Assembly: GCA_050739575.1 (NCBI GenBank) | Contig: JBOIBN010000022.1 | Location: 1-36,051 of the forward strand | Direction of reading: 5' to 3' | DNA length: 36,051 bases | From: JBOIBN01 sp050739575 | GTDB taxonomy: Bacteria > Pseudomonadota > Gammaproteobacteria > JAKDMP01 | In this document: one piece after another, positions 6,177 to 14,015 of the stretch | How the letters are laid out: every line of letters begins with the position of its first letter | Numbering within the stretch: the stretch's first letter is position 1 | Position numbers and translations under genes: made by a program | Notes under the pieces: generated by a model | Database searches by the model: none | Seen by the model: only the letters and a program-made list of their open reading frames with translations | What the model was told of the DNA's origin: nothing

Positions 6177-8165
6177 CTAGCACAGAACATCTACTAAGGC
6201 TTCAGGGCCAGTAATCGAGGCGGAGCAGGCGGTGCCGCGGCAGACGTAGGCGACGGCGGGTCCGCGGGCGGCGTAGCGGTCGAGGCCTCGATCGGGCGCG
6301 GCGGGGCCGAGTTGGATGATGCGGGCGCGCGGTTCGGCGCGTGCTGTCTTGGCGGCCCATTCGGCGATGCGTTCGTCGCCGCGCAGCACGACCAGCGGAG
6401 GCGGATTCAGCCATTCGTCGAGGGCGAGCAGGAGCGTCGGATGCGCATCCGGCGTGCGCTCGATTTCCGACTTCGCGGTGCGGAGTACGCCTTCGGCGGC
6501 ATCGAGATATTTCGGTTCGGCGAGCAGATGTCCGAGTGCAATCAGGACGCGCACGGCGGTGCCGGCGCCGGAGGGCACTGCATCGTCGGCGTAGCGACGC
6601 GGGCGATACAAAACTGTTTCGCCGCCGTCCGCCGTCATCGCGAGGCCGCCGCCTTCGGTGCGGAAGCGTGCGAGCAGTGCATCCGCGAGACGGGTTGCGA
6701 GCGATACGGCCGCGGCGCCGTCGGTGACGGCGGCGACCGCGAGTGCGGCTTCGGCGAGGAACGCATAGTCTTCGAGGAAGCCGGGTTGATAAGCTTCGCC
6801 CGCAAGCGCACAGGCGAAGAGTCGGTCGCCTTGCATTACGGTGCGTTCGAGTACGGCGAGCGTTTCCACGGCACGGGCCGCGAGCACGCGTTCGCCGAGG
6901 AGCAGCGCGGTGCGGGCGAGTGCGGTTACCGCGAGCGCGTTCCAGCTCGTGAGCAGTTTGTCGTCGCGCTCCGGGCGTTTGCGCGGGGCACACGCCTTCG
7001 CGAGCGTCGCCAGTTCTTTTTCGAAGCCGCCGTGGCCGCCGTCGGTGCGCGCGAGATGCCAGCGGCCTTCGACTTGCGCCGGTTCGTCCAGTCCGAACGC
7101 TTGCGCGAACGCCGGGTAGCGTTCGTCGCCGAGCAGCTTGCGTACCTCGTCGCGATCCCAGATATAAAAGCCGCCTTCTTCGCCGCCGGCTTCGGCGTTG
7201 AGGCTCGATGCGTAGCCGCCGCCGGGCAGCGCGAGTTCGGCGTCGAGGAAGCGCGCGGTCGCGAGTGCGGTTTCCTTGAATTCGCCGGAGTCGAAACGGA
7301 CCGCGCCTTCCGCATAGAGCGTCAACAACTGCGCATTGTCGTAAAGCATTTTCTCGAAGTGCGGCACGCGCCAGGCGGCGTCCATGGTGTAGCGGAAGAA
7401 GCCGCCGCCGAGATGGTCGAAAAGTCCGCCGCGGGCCATCGCCGCGAGCGTTCGGCGCAGGCCTTCGGATTCGCCGCCTGCTTGCGCGCCACGCGCAGGC
7501 AAGCGCCCGAGCAGGAACGCGAGTTGCGGGCTTTGCGGAAACTTGGGCGCGCCGCCGAAGCCGCCGTTGACGGGATCGAAATGGGCGGCGAGATTCGCCG
7601 CGGCGGCACGGACCGGTGCGCCGGAGAGTGCGCCGGCTGCGGGTGCGGCGTCGGCGCCGAGACGTTCGGCGAGCATCGCTTGCAGGCGTTCGCCCTGTTC
7701 GCCGAGCACCGCGCGCTTTTCGGCATAGAAGGCGAGGATGCGTTGCAGGAGGTCGGCGAATCCGGGCATGCCGTAGCGCGGCGCGAGCGGAAAGTAGGTG
7801 CCGGCGAAAAATGGCGTCAGCTTTTCCGGTTCCAGGAATATGCTGAGCGGCCAGCCGCCGCCACGACCGGCGAGCGCCTGGTGCGCGGTCTGGAACACGG
7901 TGTCGAGATCGGGGCGCTCTTCGCGATCGATCTTGATGCTGACGAAGTGGTCGTTCAAGATGCGTGCGACTTCGGGATCGCTGAACGCCTCGCGCGCCAT
8001 GACGTGGCACCAGTGGCAGGCGGAATAGCCGACGGAGACGAACAGCGGCCGGTCTTCGGCGCGCGCCCGTTCGAGCGCCGCCGGATTCCACGTCTGCCAG
8101 TCCACGGGATTGCCCGCGTGACCGCGCAGATAGGGGCTTTTGGCGTCGGCTAGTACGTTCGGCAT
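6177..8165 (-). CDS. Thioredoxin domain-containing protein (DUF255, YyaL / spermatogenesis-associated protein 20 family)
   Basis: 662 residues from ATG 8165 (MPNVLADAKSPYL, the typical family start; an in-frame ATG at 8192 would add nine residues). The N-terminal thioredoxin-like domain shows NPVDWQTW, then SVGYSACHWCHVM with a CxxC, KIDREERPDLD and GGWPLSIFLEP. The long remainder fits the helical six-hairpin glycosidase-like barrel, with GGGFFRYTMDAAWRVPHFEKMLYDNAQL and TSWNALA segments. Biochemical function of the family is poorly defined. It is divergent from lgt across about 61 bases. Its 3' end appears again, decayed, at 123-303, which makes this end the boundary of the accessory island. 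Confidence 0.88.
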   Translation of the reverse strand: MPNVLADAKSPYLRGHAGNPVDWQTWNPAALERARAEDRPLFVSVGYSACHWCHVMAREAFSDPEVARILNDHFVSIKIDREERPDLDTVFQTAHQALAGRGGGWPLSIFLEPEKLTPFFAGTYFPLAPRYGMPGFADLLQRILAFYAEKRAVLGEQGERLQAMLAERLGADAAPAAGALSGAPVRAAAANLAAHFDPVNGGFGGAPKFPQSPQLAFLLGRLPARGAQAGGESEGLRRTLAAMARGGLFDHLGGGFFRYTMDAAWRVPHFEKMLYDNAQLLTLYAEGAVRFDSGEFKETALATARFLDAELALPGGGYASSLNAEAGGEEGGFYIWDRDEVRKLLGDERYPAFAQAFGLDEPAQVEGRWHLARTDGGHGGFEKELATLAKACAPRKRPERDDKLLTSWNALAVTALARTALLLGERVLAARAVETLAVLERTVMQGDRLFACALAGEAYQPGFLEDYAFLAEAALAVAAVTDGAAAVSLATRLADALLARFRTEGGGLAMTADGGETVLYRPRRYADDAVPSGAGTAVRVLIALGHLLAEPKYLDAAEGVLRTAKSEIERTPDAHPTLLLALDEWLNPPPLVVLRGDERIAEWAAKTARAEPRARIIQLGPAAPDRGLDRYAARGPAVAYVCRGTACSASITGPEALVDVLC

Positions 8166-8226
8166 CGATCCGCAAACGGAGCAAACTCTCATGGTACACT
8201 CGCGCCCACTAAGCGCGGCGCTGCAC

Positions 8227-9066
8227 ATGCTGGTTTATCCCGAGATCAATCCCGTCCTGGTTCAGTTGGGGCCGGTTGCCGTGCACTGGTACGGGCTGAT
8301 GTATCTCATCGGCATTTTCGGCGGGTGGTTCCTGCTCGTTCGCCGCTCGCGCAAGCCCGAGGTGCACTGGACGCCGAACCAGATCGCCGACGTGGCCTTT
8401 TACGGCGCGATCGGAATTGTCGCCGGCGGTCGTCTCGGCTACGTGCTGTTCTACAACTTCCCTTATTACTTCGCCAACCCGGTACGCATCGTCCAGGTCT
8501 GGGACGGCGGCATGTCCTTCCACGGCGGCCTGATCGGCGTGCTGATCGCCTGCTGGCTGTATGGATGGCGCCGTCACCGGCGCTTGTTCGACGTCGTGGA
8601 TTTCATCGCGCCAGTGGTGCCGATCGGGCTGCTCGCCGGGCGCATCGGCAACTTCATCAACGGCGAACTGTGGGGCAAGGTCGCGAACCTGCCGTGGTCC
8701 ATGCGGCTGCCCTGCGCCGATCCGCGGTTCACCGCATATTGCACCGCGCATCCGGGCGTCGGCTATTCGCCGCCGCATCAGCCCTCGCAGCTTTACGAAG
8801 CGCTGTTCGAAGGAGTGATCCTGTTCACGATCCTGTGGTGGTTTTCTGCCAAGCCGCGCCCGCGCATGGCGGTCGCCGGGCTGTTCGGGCTCGGCTACGG
8901 CGTGTTCCGCTTCGCGGTGGAATTCGTGCGCCTGCCCGATCCGCAACTCGGCTACGTCGCCTTCGGCTGGCTCACCATGGGACAGATCTTGTCGCTGCCG
9001 CTGATTCTCGCCGGCATCGTGCTGCTGGTGCTGGCCTACCGGCGACGTACACCGGCCGAGGCATGA
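8227..9066 (+). CDS. lgt: Prolipoprotein diacylglyceryl transferase
   Basis: 279 residues from ATG 8227 (MLVYPEINPVL; an upstream in-frame start at 8140 would run into the divergent gene). It transfers diacylglyceryl from phosphatidylglycerol to the lipobox cysteine of prolipoproteins in the inner membrane, the first step of lipoprotein maturation. About seven membrane segments are visible. Signature motifs are GGLIGVL and GRIGNFINGELWG, the Lgt hallmark with the catalytic Arg and Asn, preceded by HWYGLMYLIG near residue 18. Its stop overlaps the thyA start by four bases (ATGA), so the two genes are translationally coupled, as in many gammaproteobacteria. Confidence 0.95.
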   Translation: MLVYPEINPVLVQLGPVAVHWYGLMYLIGIFGGWFLLVRRSRKPEVHWTPNQIADVAFYGAIGIVAGGRLGYVLFYNFPYYFANPVRIVQVWDGGMSFHGGLIGVLIACWLYGWRRHRRLFDVVDFIAPVVPIGLLAGRIGNFINGELWGKVANLPWSMRLPCADPRFTAYCTAHPGVGYSPPHQPSQLYEALFEGVILFTILWWFSAKPRPRMAVAGLFGLGYGVFRFAVEFVRLPDPQLGYVAFGWLTMGQILSLPLILAGIVLLVLAYRRRTPAEA

Positions 9067-9857
9067 AGCCTTATCTCGATCTTCTGCGGCGCATTCTCGA
9101 CGAAGGCGTGGAAAAGCCGGACCGCACCGGCACCGGAACGCGCTCCGTATTCGGCCACCAGATGCGCTTCGATCTCGCCGCCGGTTTTCCGCTGGTGACG
9201 ACCAAGCGGCTGCACACGAAGTCGATTGTTTACGAGTTGCTGTGGTTCCTGCGCGGCGACACCAACGTCAAATGGCTGAACGAACACGGCGTTTCCATCT
9301 GGGACGAATGGGCCGACGCGAACGGCAATCTCGGCCCGATCTACGGGCGCCAGTGGCGGTCGTGGCCGACGCCGGACGGCGGCAGCATAGATCAGCTTGC
9401 GGAGCTGGTTGCGAATCTCGGCTCGCATCCGCACTCGCGCCGCCACGTCGTGAGCGCCTGGAACGTCGGCGAACTTAATCAGATGCGGCTCGCGCCCTGC
9501 CACATCCTGTTCCAGTTCTGGGTCGGCGACGGACGCCTGTCCTGTCAGCTCTATCAGCGCAGCGCGGATGTGTTTCTCGGCGTGCCGTTCAACATCGCCT
9601 CCTATGCGCTGCTCACGCATCTGGTCGCCGCGCAAACCGGTTATGCGCCGGGTGAGTTTATCTGGACCGGCGGCGACTGCCACCTTTATGCAAACCATCT
9701 CGAACAGGCGCGCCTGCAACTGGCGCGTGAACCGTTCGCGCCGCCGCATCTCGTATTAAAAAGAAAACCGGCTTCGCTATTCCATTACGAATACGAGGAC
9801 ATCGCGTTCGAGAACTATCGTCATCATCCACAAATTCCCGCACCGGTCGCGGTATAG
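9063..9857 (+). CDS. thyA: Thymidylate synthase
   Basis: 264 residues, the same length as the E. coli enzyme. It makes dTMP from dUMP using methylene-tetrahydrofolate, yielding dihydrofolate. The active-site Cys146 lies in LAPCHILFQF; DRTGTGT near residue 20, the RQWR loop, QLYQRSADVFLGVPFNIASYALL, GDCHLYANHLEQ and the C-terminal PVAV are all typical. Overlaps lgt by ATGA. folA, whose product recycles the dihydrofolate formed here, follows 153 bases downstream on the same strand. Confidence 0.97.
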   Translation: MKPYLDLLRRILDEGVEKPDRTGTGTRSVFGHQMRFDLAAGFPLVTTKRLHTKSIVYELLWFLRGDTNVKWLNEHGVSIWDEWADANGNLGPIYGRQWRSWPTPDGGSIDQLAELVANLGSHPHSRRHVVSAWNVGELNQMRLAPCHILFQFWVGDGRLSCQLYQRSADVFLGVPFNIASYALLTHLVAAQTGYAPGEFIWTGGDCHLYANHLEQARLQLAREPFAPPHLVLKRKPASLFHYEYEDIAFENYRHHPQIPAPVAV

Positions 9858-10010
9858 CAGATTGGCGAAAAACTACTGCGCTCGACACCTTGAACGCGGG
9901 CGGTGCTCGCAATCCTCATGTACTCATCTGTACACTTCGGTTGCTGCGCTCCGGCCGCGTGCAACCTGTCTTCGCTCGCTACGTTTTTCGACAATCTGCC
10001 GGAGAGATCA

Positions 10011-10517
10011 ATGATGACAACCATCGCGCTCGTCGTCGCGGCGGCTGAGAACAACGTCATCGGCCGCGAAGGCGTCATGCCCTGGCATCTGCCGGCCGAT
10101 CTCGCGCACTTCAAGCGGATCACGATGGGCAAGCCGATCGTCATGGGCCGGCGTACCTTCGAGACGCTCGGGCGCGCGCTTCCCGGACGACGCAACATTG
10201 TCGTCAGCCTTAACGCGAAATTCACGGCGCCGGGCATCGAGCGCGCAGCGAGCATGGAGATGGCGCTCACGCTCGCAGGCGATGTCGAAGAAGTCATGGT
10301 AATCGGCGGCGGCCTGATCTACCTCTTAGCGCTCCCGCTGGCGCAGCGCATCTACCTCACGCGTGTTCACACGCAGATCGACGGCGACACCTTCTTCCCC
10401 AACATCGATCTCGGAGAGTGGCGCGAAGTCGCACGCGAAGAACGCGACGCCGACGATCGCAACGTCTACGCGCTCACATTCCTGATCCTCGAACGCAAGC
10501 AAGTTTCGTCGAATTAA
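10011..10517 (+). CDS. folA: Dihydrofolate reductase
   Basis: 168 residues. It reduces dihydrofolate to tetrahydrofolate with NADPH and so completes the thymidylate cycle with ThyA. Visible motifs: IALVVAAAENNVIGREGVMPWHLPADL (substrate pocket, Met20-loop region and acidic Asp), GKPIVMGRRTFETLGRALPGR (NADPH site), VMVIGGGLIY, and YLTRVHTQIDGDTFFP. GGAGAG at 10001-10006 sits 4 bases from ATG 10011 and 7 from a second ATG at 10014, so the start could be either. The 153-base gap after thyA contains no gene. Confidence 0.95.
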   Translation: MMTTIALVVAAAENNVIGREGVMPWHLPADLAHFKRITMGKPIVMGRRTFETLGRALPGRRNIVVSLNAKFTAPGIERAASMEMALTLAGDVEEVMVIGGGLIYLLALPLAQRIYLTRVHTQIDGDTFFPNIDLGEWREVAREERDADDRNVYALTFLILERKQVSSN

Positions 10518-10778
10518 GCGCAAGCGTCTTGTCGGTAACGGGCTGTGTCAGTATCCCTAATTCGCTACCAGCCATAAGTAGAGACAGACGTTGCTGTGAC
10601 AGCGTTGCGTGAACGCCTTCGGTGGCGTCAGCCGCGTGAATTTGCTCGGGTGTCGATGGAGATATTTGAGCTCCTCGACCAGAGCGGCAAGCTCCAGAAT
10701 CGCAGTTTCGTGCGGCGCGCGCGGGTACTTGACTTATAATTAACCGTATGGTGAACTATTCACCCATTTGAGAAGGAA

Positions 10779-11246
10779 ATGGCCATGAATGATCCATTCC
10801 GTCGTCCGAGCCTGGGTTCGGGCGTGTTCTACAAAGACCCGTCGGCGGCGCTTGACTGACTGGAAAAGGCGTTTGGCTTCGAACGCAGCATGGTGATCAG
10901 CGATAAAGACGGCAATTTTGCCCACGCTGAGATGCGGTTCGGTGACGGCTACATCATGCTTGGCTCCGAATGGGCCGATTTCATCGCGAGCCCCGCCTCC
11001 GTCGGCGGCAAGAATACCCAGTCAGTGCATGTGCAACTTCAAGAAGGAATCGATGCCCATTGCGATCAGGCAAAAAAGGCGGGGGCAGTGATCCTTCAAG
11101 AACCCACGGACGAGTTCTATGGTGACCGCACCTATCGCGCCCGAGATCCGGAGGGTCATGTCTGGACCTTCGGCCAGACCGTCCGCCAGGTGTCGCGCGA
11201 GGATGCTGAGAAGGCCAGCGGCCTGACGATTGACGGCTGGCATTGA
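10779..11246 (+). pseudogene. VOC-family protein gene interrupted by an in-frame TGA
   Basis: From ATG 10779 (AAGGA ribosome site just upstream) the frame reads 26 codons ending SAALD, meets TGA at 10857-10859, and continues in the same frame as LEKAFGFE through to a stop at 11246. In this glyoxalase-like subfamily the segment normally reads ALDWLEKAFGFE, so TGA replaces a conserved Trp TGG codon by one G-to-A change. The rest looks intact (RDPEGHVWTFGQ near the C-terminus). An internal ATG at 10890 could reinitiate, giving 118 residues without the first strand. Overlaps the ArsR gene by four bases. Either a recent nonsense mutation or a base-calling error. Confidence 0.75.
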
Positions 11247-11575
11247 ACGTTGCCGTCGACCTCGACCGGACGCTCGCCGCGTTGGCCGATCCGCGTCGCC
11301 GCCGGATCGTCGAATTACTGGGCGACCAGCCACGGCGAGCCGGTGAGATCGCAGACGCTGTCGGTCTCAGTCCGCCAGCACTCAGCCGGCACCTGCGGAC
11401 CTTGAAGGCGAGCGGCCTGATCGAAGATGCCCACCCCGCATTCGATACCCGCGTACGTATCTACACCCTGAGGCCAGAGCCAATGGCGAATCTCAAAGCG
11501 TGGCTTGAGCAGACCGAGCAACTTTGGACTGCGCAGCTCGCTGCGTTTAAGACGCATCTCGAGCGGGGATCGTGA
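11243..11575 (+). CDS. ArsR-family winged-helix transcriptional regulator
   Basis: 110 residues starting at TTG 11243, which overlaps the stop of the preceding VOC gene (TTGA). It has the single wHTH domain of ArsR/SmtB regulators: LAALADPRRRRIVELLGDQPRRAGEIADAVGLSPPALSRHLRTLKASGLI, with ALSRHLRTLK as recognition helix, then the beta-hairpin wing around RIYTLRPEP. There is no cysteine metal site, so it belongs to the metal-independent group often paired with AHSA1 proteins. Its stop overlaps the AHSA1 gene start (GTGA), so VOC, regulator and AHSA1 are one transcript. It probably represses this operon, but no operator is evident. Confidence 0.88.
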   Translation: MNVAVDLDRTLAALADPRRRRIVELLGDQPRRAGEIADAVGLSPPALSRHLRTLKASGLIEDAHPAFDTRVRIYTLRPEPMANLKAWLEQTEQLWTAQLAAFKTHLERGS

Positions 11576-12042
11576 CGTCGCGCATCCTCGTATCCTTGCA
11601 TGTCGGCGCGAGCCCGGAGCGAGCGTTCGAAGTATTCGTCCGCGACATCGGTGCATGGTGGCAGCCGAACGAGCTTTTCTGCTTTACCCCACGTTCGCCA
11701 GGCCGTTTGACCTTCGAGCCCGAACTGGGCGGGCGGTTCATGGAAACATTCCCTGACGGCGAGGTCTTTGAGATCGGCCGTATTACCGATTGGGAACCAA
11801 GCACGCGCCTTGCCTTCACGTGGCGACAGGCAAGTTTCGCGTCCGATCAAGACACGCGGGTTGAGGTGCGATTCGAAGCTGTCGGCACGGAAACACGCGT
11901 AACGGTTACACATTCCGGATGGGATACGGTCCCGCAGGACCACCTCGCGCGGCATCATTTTCCCGATGCGATCTTCCTTCATCGCCACGCGGAGTGGTGG
12001 CAAGTACTCCTGGCTGAGTTGGCGCAAAGGAGCGCGAAGTAA
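11572..12042 (+). CDS. AHSA1/SRPBCC (START-like) domain protein
   Basis: 156 residues from GTG 11572, overlapping the ArsR stop. It has the SRPBCC helix-grip pattern: VSLHVGASPERAFEVFVRDIGAWW, then FEPELGGRFMETFPDGEVFEIGRITDWEPSTRLAFTWR, then VEVRFEAVGTETRVTVTHSGW and a long C-terminal helix HAEWWQVLLAELAQ. Proteins of this family bind hydrophobic ligands in the central cavity; the ligand is unknown here. ArsR-AHSA1 gene pairs are very common in bacteria and usually respond to small molecules. Confidence 0.85.
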   Translation: MTSRILVSLHVGASPERAFEVFVRDIGAWWQPNELFCFTPRSPGRLTFEPELGGRFMETFPDGEVFEIGRITDWEPSTRLAFTWRQASFASDQDTRVEVRFEAVGTETRVTVTHSGWDTVPQDHLARHHFPDAIFLHRHAEWWQVLLAELAQRSAK

Positions 12043-12121
12043 TGACGACACTTATTCCGAACCTGACCGGAACCGGATCGGTGGATCCATATATTCAACA
12101 TTTTAGCCATAGGAGAAACCG

Positions 12122-12511
12122 ATGAAACGCACGTGGACAATTATTGGTGTTGCCGATGTTGCGCTCAGCTTCAAGTGGTATCAGTCACTGTTCGGTCAAC
12201 CAGAAACCCGTCCCGGACATGATGACTGGGGACAAATCCTCGACACGGATGGAACAGTTCTGCTTTGTCTCCACGAGTGGGGTGCACACAAGCATCCATC
12301 GTTGACCAGCCCCGACCACCCGGAACCTGGCAATGGGCTACTCTTGTTCTTCCGTGTGGATGATTTTGACGAGGCACTGCCTAGGGCCCGCGCTCTCGTT
12401 ACAGGACTTGAAGAGGAGCCTCGCGTAAACCCCAGCACGGGTACCAGAGAGTTTGCGCTGCGTGATCCTGACGGGTATTACGTCATGATCAGTGCGCTCG
12501 ATGCGGCCTGA
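12122..12511 (+). CDS. Small VOC-superfamily (glyoxalase/bleomycin-resistance-like) protein
   Basis: 129 residues, one VOC domain. It begins WTIIGVADVALSFKWYQSLFG, in which the usual first ligand position is not His, continues with LFFRVDDFDEALPRARALV, and ends TREFALRDPDGYYVMISA (the D-P-D/N-G-Y motif with E upstream). The ATG at 12122 follows AGGAGAAACC at good spacing. It lies 79 bases after the AHSA1 gene and may be co-transcribed. The substrate is unknown. Confidence 0.78.
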   Translation: MKRTWTIIGVADVALSFKWYQSLFGQPETRPGHDDWGQILDTDGTVLLCLHEWGAHKHPSLTSPDHPEPGNGLLLFFRVDDFDEALPRARALVTGLEEEPRVNPSTGTREFALRDPDGYYVMISALDAA

Positions 12512-12521
12512 CAATTAATTC

Positions 12522-12550
12522 AAGCCTAACCACGCTTCGTGGGTCGGCTT
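12522..12550. terminator. Stem-loop between convergent genes
   Basis: AAGCC (12522-12526) pairs with GGCTT (12546-12550), and CCACG (12530-12534) with CGTGG (12538-12542), giving a two-part hairpin with a three-base loop and a 3x3 internal loop. It sits just after the VOC stop and between convergent transcription units. No T tract follows, so termination is only a guess. Confidence 0.3.
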
Positions 12551-12662
12551 AACTCAGGCTTCAGGCGACCAGCATACGCCCTTGGAAGATCATATCTTTT
12601 TTGTGATCGTCGAGAAAGGGGCGGAATCCGTCGTTCAAAACGTGGGAAAGCAATCGGGTTTC

Positions 12663-14015
12663 CTAGAGCGAGGAGAGCGGGGCAAGTTTGCGGGTGACTT
12701 CGCGTTCGGCGGCGGCGAGGTCGACGTCGGCGAGACGGCTTTTATCTTTTGTTAAGCGCATGAGCAAGTCGCGCTGGACGGCGCCGCGGCGTTCGGCCTC
12801 GGCGTAGGGCAGATGATGGAACATCACCATTGAGTAGCGCGGCACGAAGCGGTCGGGGCAACGTCGTTCGAGCGCGAAGCCGAGTTCCTTGCGTAACGCG
12901 AAACCGGGATCGCGGACCGTGTCGCGCATTTCCACGTAATTTTCTAATGCCATGCGCGCGATCGCGTCCGCATCGGGTTTGCGCGTGCGCGAGAATTCCG
13001 CGAACACAGCAGCGACGTCGGCGTCGGGCGCGAGCCGTTCGGCGAGCAGGCGGCAATCCTCGAAGGCGGCGTTCATGCCCTGGCCGTGGAAGGGCACGAC
13101 CGCATGCGCGGCGTCGCCGATCAAAAGTGCGTTGCCGCCGGCGTGCCAGGGTTCGGCATAGACGGTGCCGAGCGCGCCGGTCGGATTAGCGAAGAATTCC
13201 TCTGTGAGTTGGGGCATGAGCGCGAGCGCGTCCGGAAATTCGCGAGCGAAGAATTCGCGCACTGCCTCGGGCGTTGCGAGCGAAGCGAAACATTGTTCGC
13301 CCTCGCGCGCAAGAAAGAGCGTCACTGTAAAACTGCCATCGGTGTTCGGCAATGCAATCAGCATGAAGCCGCCCCGCGGCCAGATATGGAGCGCCTCGCG
13401 TTCGAGTTGGTGGCTGCCATTCTTTCCCGGCGGAATAGAGAGTTCTTTGTAAGCGTGATCGAGCATGTCCTCGCGCGTTTCGATCAGGCCGCGCCCGACA
13501 AGTGCGTTTCTGAGCGCCGAACCCGCGCCGTCCGCAACGATTATTACTTTTGCCTTTTGCGTTTTACTGCGGCCTTCGGAATCGAGCAGCGTCAGCGTGT
13601 TGCTTTCGGGATCGAAGTCTTCGAGCGTGCGTCCGAACCTAAATTCCACGCGGCCGGTGGCCGCCGCTGCGTCCACCAGCAGCCGGTTGAGTCCCGCGCG
13701 CGATACGGAGTAAATGACTTCCTGCGGACGCTGGCCGTAGGGCAGCAACTCGGTCTTCCCTTCGCGGCTGTGTGTCAGGCGCCCGCGCATGGGAATCAAC
13801 AGCGGTTTCACGTCGGCTTCGAGTCCGCCCGCAGCAAGCGCGCGCAGTCCGCGTTCGGCTAGCGCAAGGTTGATCGAGCGACCTCCCGCGAATTCGCCCG
13901 CACGCGGATCACCCCGGCGCTCGATCACCGTCACCGGCCAACCTTTGCGTGCGAGCAGCAACGCCGCGAGCGGCCCTGCGAGCCCGGCGCCCGCGATCAT
14001 GATTTCAGCCGGCAC
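12663..14015 (-). CDS. kmo: Kynurenine 3-monooxygenase
   Basis: 450 residues from GTG 14015 (VPAEIMIAGAGLAG; ATG 14000 would cut into the FAD-binding strand). FAD-dependent hydroxylation of L-kynurenine to 3-hydroxykynurenine with NADPH and O2. Motifs: GAGLAG dinucleotide-binding loop at residues 9-14, ERRGDPR, a GRSINLALAERGL segment characteristic of Kmo, and GDAAHAVVPFHGQGMNAAFEDC (GD motif plus the Kmo-specific GQGMNxxFED). The C-terminal membrane-anchor helix of mammalian Kmo is not evident. Last gene of the operon; its start overlaps the end of kynU by 11 bases. Confidence 0.93.
   Translation of the reverse strand: MPAEIMIAGAGLAGPLAALLLARKGWPVTVIERRGDPRAGEFAGGRSINLALAERGLRALAAGGLEADVKPLLIPMRGRLTHSREGKTELLPYGQRPQEVIYSVSRAGLNRLLVDAAAATGRVEFRFGRTLEDFDPESNTLTLLDSEGRSKTQKAKVIIVADGAGSALRNALVGRGLIETREDMLDHAYKELSIPPGKNGSHQLEREALHIWPRGGFMLIALPNTDGSFTVTLFLAREGEQCFASLATPEAVREFFAREFPDALALMPQLTEEFFANPTGALGTVYAEPWHAGGNALLIGDAAHAVVPFHGQGMNAAFEDCRLLAERLAPDADVAAVFAEFSRTRKPDADAIARMALENYVEMRDTVRDPGFALRKELGFALERRCPDRFVPRYSMVMFHHLPYAEAERRGAVQRDLLMRLTKDKSRLADVDLAAAEREVTRKLAPLSSL

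Noticed and set aside
6144..6180. Possible tRNA 3' end as island attachment site (GTTCGATTC on the minus strand near both copies)
   Set aside because: Flanking bases do not form a T-stem and no acceptor stem or CCA fits; the shared sequence is explained by the DUF255 gene end.
6312..8153. A 613-codon open frame antisense to the DUF255 gene, and a 665-codon frame on the same strand
   Set aside because: Low-complexity Arg/Ala-rich translations opposite a clearly conserved protein; shadows.
13086..13862. Long plus-strand frames opposite kmo and kynU
   Set aside because: No recognisable domain; the minus-strand genes carry all family motifs.
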